Assembly (NCBI GenBank): GCA_012519425.1
Contig: JAAYQF010000069.1
Span: 1 to 32,803, forward strand
Reading direction: 5' to 3'
DNA length: 32,803 nt
Source: Bacteroidales bacterium
Lineage (GTDB): Bacteria > Bacteroidota > Bacteroidia > Bacteroidales > Paludibacteraceae
Positions 24,600 through 32,423 of this stretch are shown in pieces (position 1 is the stretch's first letter; every line of letters starts with the position of its first letter). The notes beneath the pieces were generated by a model. That model saw nothing but the letters and a program-made list of their open reading frames with translations. It had not been told where the DNA came from and ran no database searches. The position numbers and the translations under genes were made by a program.

Positions 24600-26984
24600 A
24601 TGAAAATCAAACACGTATATTTTTTACTCTTCTTAATAATAGTTCAGTATAACCGGGCTGCAGAGGTTCAGCTTTCGGGTTTTGTTCGTGATGCTCAAAA
24701 CGGAGAGCTACTCATTGGAGCCAACGTTTTAATCAGTGATCAGCAAAGCGGGACCACAACCGACAACCGGGGATATTTCAGTCTGAAAGCAAGTACGCCC
24801 TGCAAACTCAATATTTCGTACATCGGTTATAAAACCGCTGAACTAAGCATTATTTCGTCCCGTGACAGCCTGCTCAATGTCAGCCTCGAAACCGATAATA
24901 ACTTGCGAGAGGTCACCGTGACAGCCTTTCGCGAGAGGCATTTTGAAAAAACACGATTTTTATCTAAAGATTTGATGCAGATCCCCACACTGGGAGGGAA
25001 ACCGGATGTAATAAAATCATTGCAACTGATACCCGGCGTGCAAACACAGTCGGAAGGAATGAGCCTGATGATGGTACGTGGTGGTGAGCCGGGGCAAAAT
25101 CAGTATTTATTGGATAATGTGCCACTTATCTATGTGAATCACCTTGGTGGATTCCTTTCTGTTTTTAATCCGGATATGATTAACTCGGTGAATTTTTACA
25201 AAGGGAACTTCCCTGCACGACAAGGCGGTAAATTATCGTCAATCGTGGACATCACACAACGTGAAGGTAACATATCTAAACATCAGGGTTCTTTCAGTGT
25301 AGGCATCACCGATCTTTCATTTACATTTGAAGGTCCTTTGGCTAATAAAAAACTCAGCTATATAGTGACTGCCCGCAAAACCGTAACAGATGCACTACTC
25401 GGCTTAATAAGCGTTTTGGCTAAAGAGAATGATGCAATTGTCGCTTACGGCTTTCATGACATCAATGCCAAACTAAACTGGAAACCCGATGATCGCAACA
25501 ACCTGAGTCTGAACTTATACCAAGGTGACGATTACCTGAATTATTGGACCAAACCCTGGAAAATGACAAATGACGAACGCAGTCACTTCAACCAACAATG
25601 GGGTAACTGGTTAATTTCAGGTCGCTGGAACCGGGTGATCACCCCCAGGATTTATGCTGAAAATATTCTCTCTTACAGTCGTTACCGCAATAAAACAGGA
25701 CAGGACTACAGTTATAAGGAAGACGGCGTGATAAAGGAAATCAATTCTCTGAACAGAGCTTCTGTCAACGACTTCTCTCTTCGTTCAGCATGGAAATATG
25801 CATTCCTGAAAAACTGGAATATCGAGTTCGGCGGACAAATAAGCAATCTTATTTATGAGCCCAATTACAACTACCTTTCTACTTCTTCCACGCCCGCTAT
25901 AGGCGATAAATTCAAAGCGGTTGAATCCGCTGTATACATGGATAACAAAATCAACCTGATTCCGGGACTACTGATACAACCGTCGTTTCGTTTAAGCAGT
26001 TTCAGCAACAGTGGTAAAAGCTACATTGAGCCGGAGCCGCGCATGAACATTTCATACTCGCCCAATCAGAATCAAAGTTTCAACCTGAATTACATGCGTG
26101 TAAGCCAAAGTTCACATTTGGTTTTTGCCCAATCGGAATTATTGAAAAAGGAAGTGTGGTTGCCTGCTACGGCGATATTACCACCGGAAATTTCAAATCA
26201 GTATGCCTTTTCGTGGAATGGGCAATTTGCCGGAGGAAAATTTTCAGTGGAAGCGGGTGTATATTACAAACAAATGAATCATCTTGTTACACTAAAAGAA
26301 GGATACGAAAACATGATCAATATCACGGCTGTAGAAAACAAGATTGAAAGCAATGGAAAAGGGACGGCATATGGTGCTGAGTTGATGTTGAAAAAGAACA
26401 CCGGAAAATGGACTGGTTCTTTAGGTTATGCCTGGTCTTATGCCAATCGCACATTTGCCAACATCAACAACGGAGATAAATACGAGTATGATTTTAACCG
26501 GCCACATAATGTGACTTTAACCGTGAATCGCGAACTACCCAAAAACTGGGCTATGAACGTGATATGGATTTTCCAGAGCGGGATGCCCTATACACCGGCT
26601 TTAGGGAAATATTACACTTTGAATCCTGAAACACAGAAACCCGCGATTGAAATCATTTACGGAGATAAAAATTCGGCACGCATGCAACCCTATCATCGTC
26701 TTGATCTGGGATTTAGTCATACGATAACGAATCGCAAAGGAAATAAAGCCGTGTGGACATATTCCATTTATAATGCCTACAACCGCATCAACCCATTTGG
26801 TTATTATTATGATGATGATAAAAATCGTGATAATTTTACAGATTACACGCGGCCGTTGCAATTATATAAAATCGGACTGTTCTCCATCATCCCAAGTATT
26901 TCATACAAAGTATATTTTGATTACAATAAACAGTCTAAAAAACAGCCAAAAGAAAAGAAAAAACACAATTGGTTGTATTTTTAA
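24600..26984 (+). CDS. TonB-dependent receptor, module 2, with basic C-terminal tail
   Basis: This outer-membrane TonB-dependent receptor has 794 residues from the ATG at 24600. The signal peptide runs to about residue 21. A CarboxypepD_reg-like domain follows (LSGFVRDAQNGELLIGANVLISDQ), then the plug with LIPGVQTQSEGMSLMMVRGGEPGQNQYLLDN and NFPARQGGKLSSIVDITQREG. The barrel's expected last strand, IIPSISYKVYF, is followed by about 21 extra residues rich in Lys (NKQSKKQPKEKKKHNW) that end in LYF. The paralogue at 20232 ends without such a tail. Upstream GTG at 24585 was rejected as part of the heptamer tract. No SusD partner is present; the DUF4249 lipoprotein is the likely partner. Confidence 0.9.
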   Translation: MKIKHVYFLLFLIIVQYNRAAEVQLSGFVRDAQNGELLIGANVLISDQQSGTTTDNRGYFSLKASTPCKLNISYIGYKTAELSIISSRDSLLNVSLETDNNLREVTVTAFRERHFEKTRFLSKDLMQIPTLGGKPDVIKSLQLIPGVQTQSEGMSLMMVRGGEPGQNQYLLDNVPLIYVNHLGGFLSVFNPDMINSVNFYKGNFPARQGGKLSSIVDITQREGNISKHQGSFSVGITDLSFTFEGPLANKKLSYIVTARKTVTDALLGLISVLAKENDAIVAYGFHDINAKLNWKPDDRNNLSLNLYQGDDYLNYWTKPWKMTNDERSHFNQQWGNWLISGRWNRVITPRIYAENILSYSRYRNKTGQDYSYKEDGVIKEINSLNRASVNDFSLRSAWKYAFLKNWNIEFGGQISNLIYEPNYNYLSTSSTPAIGDKFKAVESAVYMDNKINLIPGLLIQPSFRLSSFSNSGKSYIEPEPRMNISYSPNQNQSFNLNYMRVSQSSHLVFAQSELLKKEVWLPATAILPPEISNQYAFSWNGQFAGGKFSVEAGVYYKQMNHLVTLKEGYENMINITAVENKIESNGKGTAYGAELMLKKNTGKWTGSLGYAWSYANRTFANINNGDKYEYDFNRPHNVTLTVNRELPKNWAMNVIWIFQSGMPYTPALGKYYTLNPETQKPAIEIIYGDKNSARMQPYHRLDLGFSHTITNRKGNKAVWTYSIYNAYNRINPFGYYYDDDKNRDNFTDYTRPLQLYKIGLFSIIPSISYKVYFDYNKQSKKQPKEKKKHNWLYF

Positions 26985-27025
26985 GCAGCGACTGACTGGT
27001 GAATGATGAAAAATCTTTGGTAGTA

Positions 27026-28042
27026 TCACCACAAGTCCACAAACCTTCTCTTTCCCCTCAAATAATAATTCACAATGATGCTTTTGGAGGTAATCTCAGG
27101 AATATGGGGATTGATGGCTGCCTGGAGATTGGCAAGGCGTTTTTGTTTGAATCGGGGTCGCATCTTTCGGTAAGCTATTCTGGCTTTGAGGACTGCCCTG
27201 GCATTCTTAGGTTTACCGGTAATTAACAATTGAAAGGCTGCCAGATAATCCATAAAAAAACGAATTGTCAACACGGGAGAAAGTTCGGATGGATGCAAAT
27301 TTTTATAAAGCATCAAGAGGTTATTTCTGAAATTCAGATAGGTTTTTTGAGGATGTTCGGCCTGCAAAGTGCCACCTCCTACATGGTAAATTTTACTTTG
27401 AGGTATGCACACAACGCGATGATTCCGATTTCTCAATCGCCAGCACAAATCTATTTCCTCCATATGGGCAAAAAAAGCAGCATCAAAACCACCCACTTGA
27501 TGAAAGGTTTTGGCTCTGATCACCAGACAGGCACCGGTTGCCCAAAACACATCGATGATGGCATCATATTGTCCTTTGTCTTCTTCAAGATGTGACAAAA
27601 TACGTCCTCTGCAAAAAGGATAGCCTAAATAATCCATGAAACCTCCCGCTGCACCGGCATGTTCAAAATAATTCCGGTTGTTGTAGGAAAGAACTTTCGG
27701 CTGACAGGCAACCACATCCGGATGATGTTCCAAATAATCAATCATGGGCGACAACCAACCCTCCGTCACTTCCACATCCGAATTTAAGATCACATAATAG
27801 TCTGCCTCAATTTGTGCCAATGCCCGATTATACCCCCCGGCAAAACCGTAGTTTTGGTCAAACTGAATAAGCCTGATTTCCTTGAATTTTTCCTTCAATA
27901 AGCTTATGGAATCGTCTGTGGAACCATTGTCTGCCACAATGATAGTTGCCAAAGATGCCGGCGTATGCTTCTGCAAAATGGGCAGAAACTGCTCCATATA
28001 ATGCGCGCCATTCCAATTCAATATAACAACAGCAACCTTCAT
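27026..28042 (-). CDS. Family 2 glycosyltransferase
   Basis: This GT-A fold glycosyltransferase probably adds a sugar to a surface polysaccharide or lipid-linked glycan at the inner membrane face. The 338 residues start MKVAVVILNWNGAHYMEQFLP and include VADNGSTDDSISLL, the nucleotide-binding VILNSDVEV (DxD-like) and FFAHMEEIDLCWRLRNRNHRV, the conserved acidic ED/EEID site. A C-terminal hydrophobic or basic segment may bind the membrane. It resembles rhamnosyltransferase-type enzymes, but the sugar cannot be predicted. It follows the acyltransferase gene by 30 bp. Confidence 0.9.
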   Translation of the reverse strand: MKVAVVILNWNGAHYMEQFLPILQKHTPASLATIIVADNGSTDDSISLLKEKFKEIRLIQFDQNYGFAGGYNRALAQIEADYYVILNSDVEVTEGWLSPMIDYLEHHPDVVACQPKVLSYNNRNYFEHAGAAGGFMDYLGYPFCRGRILSHLEEDKGQYDAIIDVFWATGACLVIRAKTFHQVGGFDAAFFAHMEEIDLCWRLRNRNHRVVCIPQSKIYHVGGGTLQAEHPQKTYLNFRNNLLMLYKNLHPSELSPVLTIRFFMDYLAAFQLLITGKPKNARAVLKARIAYRKMRPRFKQKRLANLQAAINPHIPEITSKSIIVNYYLRGKRRFVDLW

Positions 28043-28072
28043 ATTCCTAATGGTTTAACACCCACTTAATTC

Positions 28073-28957
28073 TCAACTATTGTTTTTTTTTGCATGTTTC
28101 CACCGATTATGCGACCACAACCAAAACTCAGGACGAACGATGATGCTCTCTTCGAGGTAGCGCATAAAGGTTTCAGTGATTTCATGTTCTTCCGTTGCAA
28201 GAGGGTCAACGGCAATAGGTTTAACAATCGAATGATAATAACCTCTTTTAATCCTTTGAATATCTAAATAAAAAACCGGATAATGGTATTTTTTAGCCAA
28301 CTGCTCGGTGCCTAAAAAAACCGGTGTATCCTGATTGAGAAATTGCATGCGGTGTCGAATGAATCTGGCTTTCGGACTTTGATCCGAAATCATTGGGAAA
28401 ATACCCATTTTGCCGGTTTCTCTCATCTCTGCCAATTTTCGGAGCAGGCCGTTTCTTTCAACACATATGGCTCCATGACGACTTCTCAGCCTGATCATCA
28501 TCTTATCGTAATGCTTGTTCCTCAGCTTTTGATAAACAGGATAAATGCGTACAGGTACATCAGAAGGAATGTGCAAACTAAAAATTGTTGCCCATTCCCA
28601 ATTGCAATAATGTCCGATCATCGCCATGACGATCTCTTTCTCTTGAGCGTGATTGTACAACAACTCAAGGTTTTCAATTGTCATCCTTTTGCTTATTTCC
28701 TCAGGAGACGCATGTAACTGCCAGATGATCTCCATACACAGATCACAGAAATAATGATAAAATTTCTTTTCCAGTTTGATAATTTCCGTCTGCGTATAAT
28801 TCGGAAAAGCATGCGTCAGGTTCTTTCTGACAACCTTTCGCCTGTATCTTACCAGATAGTAAACAACAGGAAACATCAAGTCCGACAATACATACAAAGC
28901 CCCTAATGGAAGCCATGCGATTGTCCAGATCAAACCATAAATCAAATAAAAAGACAT
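28073..28957 (-). CDS. Lipid A biosynthesis acyltransferase (LpxL/HtrB-like)
   Basis: It transfers an acyl chain to a lipid A precursor or related lipid at the inner membrane. The 294 residues have an N-terminal membrane helix (LIYGLIWTIAWLPLGALYVLSDLMF) and the RRKVVRKNLTHAFPN block. The catalytic Hx4E-type motif is MIGHYCNWEWATIF, followed by YQKLRNKHYDKMMIRLRSRHG and FPMISDQSPK, and VRPEFWLWSHNRWK near the end. This matches the LpxL family in length and motif order. It lies between the small acidic protein gene (18-bp gap) and the glycosyltransferase, so an envelope assembly operon is likely. It is not related to the PlsC-type protein at 4878. Confidence 0.9.
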   Translation of the reverse strand: MSFYLIYGLIWTIAWLPLGALYVLSDLMFPVVYYLVRYRRKVVRKNLTHAFPNYTQTEIIKLEKKFYHYFCDLCMEIIWQLHASPEEISKRMTIENLELLYNHAQEKEIVMAMIGHYCNWEWATIFSLHIPSDVPVRIYPVYQKLRNKHYDKMMIRLRSRHGAICVERNGLLRKLAEMRETGKMGIFPMISDQSPKARFIRHRMQFLNQDTPVFLGTEQLAKKYHYPVFYLDIQRIKRGYYHSIVKPIAVDPLATEEHEITETFMRYLEESIIVRPEFWLWSHNRWKHAKKNNS

Positions 28958-28975
28958 AGAGTACGCAGCTATTGC

Positions 28976-29296
28976 CTATTCGTAAACGCCGATAGATTTA
29001 CCATATTCATACTCACCTTCCAGGATATGACTGATTTCTTCCTCGGAGATGTTCATAGCATCTTCTTTGATGCATTTTTTCAGATACACAAACATATCTT
29101 CCTCATCAATAAATGCTTCTTCGGCAGTATCTTCTTCAATTAAACCTTGTTCGTCGTAAAACTCATAAATGACATCCAGCACATATTCAATTTTTTCCTC
29201 TGTGATGGTTTCCTTCAAATCGGCCGGCAAGTTTTGGAAGATAAATTTGACAGCCTCAACATCGTCATAAAACAATAAATCGTCTTCTGTTTTCAT
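28976..29296 (-). CDS. Small acidic protein of unknown function
   Basis: This 106-residue, strongly acidic protein (about 32 Asp/Glu, many in DDV, EED and EEE runs) shows no signal peptide or membrane segment and a predicted all-helical character. Two similar halves can be seen: EEKIEYVLDVIYEFYDEQGLIE and EEEISHILEGEYEYGKSIG. It is probably a soluble adaptor or a conserved uncharacterised Bacteroidota protein. It is the first gene of an operon with the lipid A-type acyltransferase and the glycosyltransferase, with a TATCTTTG box 95 bp upstream. No function is claimed. Confidence 0.75.
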   Translation of the reverse strand: MKTEDDLLFYDDVEAVKFIFQNLPADLKETITEEKIEYVLDVIYEFYDEQGLIEEDTAEEAFIDEEDMFVYLKKCIKEDAMNISEEEISHILEGEYEYGKSIGVYE

Positions 29297-29390
29297 CTGT
29301 TTATTTTTTATTTTTTAGTTGTCGTATAGGACTCTCAATGAAAATTAACCCTTCAGGATAAAATATCCCATAAAGATGTAATTCAAATGT

Positions 29391-29398
29391 CAAAGATA
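29391..29398 (-). promoter_or_regulatory. -7 box of the acidic protein-acyltransferase operon
   Basis: The minus strand reads TATCTTTG, 95 bp before the ATG at 29296. No convincing TTTG -33 box was found. Confidence 0.5.
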
Positions 29399-29486
29399 TG
29401 GGTTTATTCTGACGAAACAGCGTAATTTCACAAGAATTTTAATGAAAATACTGCTTAAACAAATCTCATGGTTTAAAATAAAACCT

Positions 29487-29653
29487 TATATTTGGGAGGT
29501 CGATTTATAGTTCACACACGTGAATCCGTTTCGAGAGAAGCCTTTGGAAGCGGTGTTGTATTTATCTGTGCTTGTCACTGATTGTATCAGCATCAAAAAA
29601 AGAATTTTATTAGCATAAAAATATTATTGAACCCCTTATAATTAAAGACTCCA
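29487..29653 (+). ncRNA. Candidate structured leader or small RNA before the MBL gene
   Basis: A TATATTTG box (29487-29494) is followed by three consecutive hairpins: TTCAC/GTGAA at 29511-29524, a 7-bp stem at 29526-29553 and CTGAT/ATCAG at 29578-29590. A-rich sequence follows up to the ATG at 29654. It could be a long 5' leader with regulatory structure or an independent small RNA. It matches no RNA family I can name. Confidence 0.35.
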
Positions 29654-30289
29654 ATGACAATTAAATTGTTTACTTTCAATCCCGTACAAGTGAACACCTA
29701 TGTTTTGCACGACGAAACCGGTGAAGCAATCGTGATCGATGCCGGATGTTTTAACACACAAGAAAAGCGGCTGCTGCAAAGCTACATAGACGATAACCGA
29801 CTGAAATTGGTACGGGTATTAAACACACATTTACACTTTGATCATCAGTTTGGCAACAAATTTTTGTTCGATGCCTATGGATTGAAACCCGAAGCCCACC
29901 GGGCTGACGAGTTTTTGTTGGAGTATGTAAAGGCCGGCAATGTAGTATATGGTTTTCCCTTTTCGGAAAATGCCCAGCCATTGGGAGCATATCTACAGGA
30001 AGATCAATTGATTAAATTTGGAAACACCGTCCTGAAAACCATCCATGTACCCGGTCACAGTCCGGGACATGTGGTTTTTTATAACGAAAGAGAAAAAGTG
30101 TTGTTTGCAGGGGATGTTTTATTCAACGGCTCCATCGGCCGCACCGACTTGGAGCAAGGTGACTATGCCACCCTGATCAGAAACATTCAGGAAAAATTGA
30201 TGACATTACCCGATGACACAATAGTATATCCCGGTCATGGTCCAAGCACAAGCATCGGAGAAGAAAGAAAATACAACCCGTTTTTATGA
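29654..30289 (+). CDS. MBL-fold metallo-hydrolase (glyoxalase II-like)
   Basis: This cytoplasmic metallo-beta-lactamase-fold hydrolase has 211 residues. The metal-binding motif is HLHFDHQ (HxHxDH), with further ligands in VPGHSPGHVVF, FAGDVLFNGSIGRTDL and the C-terminal YPGHGPSTSIGEE. This is the pattern of glyoxalase II-like or persulfide dioxygenase-like enzymes, here the short form common in anaerobes that lack the C-terminal domain of classic glyoxalase II. Substrate unknown; a thioester or sulfur-containing metabolite is most likely. It may have a structured leader upstream, and a heptamer repeat tract begins 2 bp after its stop. Confidence 0.9.
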   Translation: MTIKLFTFNPVQVNTYVLHDETGEAIVIDAGCFNTQEKRLLQSYIDDNRLKLVRVLNTHLHFDHQFGNKFLFDAYGLKPEAHRADEFLLEYVKAGNVVYGFPFSENAQPLGAYLQEDQLIKFGNTVLKTIHVPGHSPGHVVFYNEREKVLFAGDVLFNGSIGRTDLEQGDYATLIRNIQEKLMTLPDDTIVYPGHGPSTSIGEERKYNPFL

Positions 30290-30290
30290 A

Positions 30291-30521
30291 AACAAAGAGC
30301 AAAGACAAAAGACAAAAGAATAAAGACGAAGAACTAAGAACGAAGAACGAAGCCAAAAGCCAAGAGCTAAAAGCCAAAAGCTAAACTCGCGACCCCGGAA
30401 CACGGAACTCGTAACTTCCCTAACTTCTTTAACTTCTTCTAACTTCCAAAAACTACCAACTACTATCTACCAACTCCCAACTACTAAAACCAACTTCCCT
30501 AACTTCTTTAACTTCCAAAAA
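30291..30521. repeat. Long degenerate heptamer tract filling a convergent gap
   Basis: About 231 bp between the convergent stops of the MBL and nadD genes consist almost wholly of 6-10-bp units, mostly 7-mers. They fall in blocks: AAG-ending (ACAAAAG, AACGAAG, CCAAAAG) at 30291-30380, AAC-ending (CCGGAAC, TACCAAC, TACTATC) at 30395-30481, and 9-10-mers (TTCCCTAAC, TTCTTTAAC). A 24-bp exact direct repeat is at 30413-30436 and 30492-30515. No terminator hairpin was found here. Confidence 0.8.
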
Positions 30522-31100
30522 TCATCGTTCATAAACCCTCTTCTCTGCAATATATTCCACCACCTTCGGATGCAGCCATGCCGACACATCTTCTCCTTTT
30601 CTGATCATCTCTCTGATTTGGGTGGAAGAAATATCGTAAAGCGGAGTGTCTAACAACTGCATTTGGGGATATTGAGCAGCCACTGTAGAAAAATCATATC
30701 CTTTTCTGGGATAAACCAACACAGGATAAGTATCTAAAATCTGTTGATACTCTTTCCATTGGTCGAATATTACGGCATTATCGCTTCCTATCACCAGCAA
30801 AAACCGGTGTTGGGGATGGAGTTCGGTCAGTTTTTTTAATGTATCCACGGTATAGGAAGGTACGGGCATGGTAAACTCCACATCTGAAACTTTTATGCGA
30901 GGATTGTCACCAACCGCAGCTGCCACCATTTCCATACGAGTATATTCATCGGGTTGATGTTCCACATCTTTTAACGGATTAGACGGAGTAACTACAAGCC
31001 ACACTTCATCTGCCAACTTTTTGTCAAGCACATACTCAGCTAATTTCTGATGACCCAGATGAATGGGATTAAAGGATCCGGAATAAATAGCTATTTGCAT
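30522..31100 (-). CDS. nadD: Nicotinate-nucleotide adenylyltransferase NadD
   Basis: It adenylates nicotinate mononucleotide to deamido-NAD in NAD biosynthesis. The 192 residues begin MQIAIYSGSFNPIHLGHQKLAEYVL with the GSFNPxHxGH nucleotidyltransferase motif. VTPSNPLKD, MPVPSYTVDTLKKL and the C-terminal ISSTQIREMIRKGE (SxTxIR) follow. Length is usual. It is transcribed divergently from pepT. Its own -7 box (TACTTTTG, 31126-31133 on the minus strand) lies inside the pepT promoter spacer. Confidence 0.96.
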   Translation of the reverse strand: MQIAIYSGSFNPIHLGHQKLAEYVLDKKLADEVWLVVTPSNPLKDVEHQPDEYTRMEMVAAAVGDNPRIKVSDVEFTMPVPSYTVDTLKKLTELHPQHRFLLVIGSDNAVIFDQWKEYQQILDTYPVLVYPRKGYDFSTVAAQYPQMQLLDTPLYDISSTQIREMIRKGEDVSAWLHPKVVEYIAEKRVYER

Positions 31101-31121
31101 AAGATTGAACTGATGATTTAC

Positions 31122-31152
31122 TTTGCAAAAGTATCAAAATTCTTTATCTTTG
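31122..31152 (+). promoter_or_regulatory. pepT promoter
   Basis: TTTG (31122-31125), 19 bp, TATCTTTG (31145-31152): the best-spaced Bacteroidota promoter in the window, 43 bp before the pepT ATG. Confidence 0.8.
31126..31133 (-). promoter_or_regulatory. nadD -7 box overlapping the pepT promoter
   Basis: The minus strand reads TACTTTTG, 25 bp before the nadD ATG at 31100. It lies in the spacer between the pepT -33 and -7 boxes, so polymerase binding to the two should be mutually exclusive. Confidence 0.55.
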
Positions 31153-31195
31153 TTCTCTTTCAAATTTTGTTTAAACACATATAAGTAAAATACAA

Positions 31196-32416
31196 ATGAA
31201 TATTACTCAACGATTTTTAAAATACGTCAGTTTTCATACTACTTCGGATGAAAACACAGGGTTGACACCCAGCACGCCGGGACAAATGGTTTTTTCCAAA
31301 TACTTAGCTGAAGAATTGGCAGCTATCGGCATGACAGAGATCAGTTTGGATGACAAGGGTTATCTGATGGCTACACTGCCTGCAAATTGTGATAAGGATG
31401 TTCCGACCATCGGCTTCATCGCGCACGTGGACACCAGTCCGGAGATGTCAGGGGAAAACATTCAAGCACGCATAGTCGAAAATTATGACGGGAAGGATAT
31501 TCTGCTGAACAAAAAAGAACAAATAGTTCTTGAAACTTCTGTTTTTCCTGAAATTTTGCAATACAAAGGTCAGGATATCATTGTTACAGACGGTACCACA
31601 CTTTTGGGAGCTGATGATAAAGCCGGTATTGCTGAAATAGTTACAGCTATGGAATATCTGATCGCACATCCCGAGATCAAGCATGGTAAAGTGAGGGTTG
31701 CTTTTACACCGGACGAGGAAATCGGTCAGGGTGCTCATCATTTTGACGTAAAGAAATTTGGCGCCGAATGGGCTTATACCATGGATGGCGGTCAAGTAGG
31801 CGAATTGGAATACGAGAACTTCAATGCTGCTTCTGCGAAAGTAACCTTTAACGGACTAAATGTACATCCGGGGTATGCAAAAGGTAAAATGATTAATTCC
31901 ATCTTGATCGCCAATAAATATATTGCTATGCTTCCTGCAGATGAAACTCCCGCTGAAACAGAAGGTTATGAGGGTTTTTACCATTTGCTTGCCATAGAAG
32001 GTGGTATTGAAAAAACCTCCTTGACCTACATCATCCGCGACCATGACCATGAGCAGTTCTTGTTCAGAAAAAAAAACATGCAGGAATTGGTGGAAAAAAT
32101 TAACACCACCTATGGACCGGGTACGGCAACCATCGAATTGAAAGACCAATATTATAATATGCGTGAAAAGGTAGAACCGGTAATGCACATTGTTGACAGA
32201 GCCGCTGAGGCCATGAAAGAAGTGGGTATTACACCCATCATCAAGCCCATACGCGGCGGAACGGATGGTTCCCAGCTTTCTTTCAAGAGACTTCCCTGCC
32301 CCAATATCTTTGCAGGCGGACATAATTTCCATGGCAGGTTTGAATACCTTCCCATAGAATCCATGGAAAAAGCCACACAGGTTATCATTCACATCATTAA
32401 AAACTTAGCAAAATAA
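31196..32416 (+). CDS. pepT: Peptidase T (tripeptide aminopeptidase)
   Basis: This cytosolic zinc aminopeptidase of family M20B removes the N-terminal residue of tripeptides. The 406 residues match the family length. Metal ligands and catalytic residues are visible in [63 protein letters not shown] and [31 protein letters not shown] near the C-terminus. It precedes gcvT by 7 bp, an order I recognise from other Bacteroidota. It probably helps use peptides as carbon and nitrogen sources. Confidence 0.97.
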   Translation: MNITQRFLKYVSFHTTSDENTGLTPSTPGQMVFSKYLAEELAAIGMTEISLDDKGYLMATLPANCDKDVPTIGFIAHVDTSPEMSGENIQARIVENYDGKDILLNKKEQIVLETSVFPEILQYKGQDIIVTDGTTLLGADDKAGIAEIVTAMEYLIAHPEIKHGKVRVAFTPDEEIGQGAHHFDVKKFGAEWAYTMDGGQVGELEYENFNAASAKVTFNGLNVHPGYAKGKMINSILIANKYIAMLPADETPAETEGYEGFYHLLAIEGGIEKTSLTYIIRDHDHEQFLFRKKNMQELVEKINTTYGPGTATIELKDQYYNMREKVEPVMHIVDRAAEAMKEVGITPIIKPIRGGTDGSQLSFKRLPCPNIFAGGHNFHGRFEYLPIESMEKATQVIIHIIKNLAK

Positions 32417-32423
32417 AACAGAT

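Noticed and set aside
20232-26984. Reading the two receptors as SusC proteins of polysaccharide utilisation loci
   Set aside because: No SusD-like gene, glycosidase or SusR/hybrid sensor is present; the partners are DUF4249-type lipoproteins.
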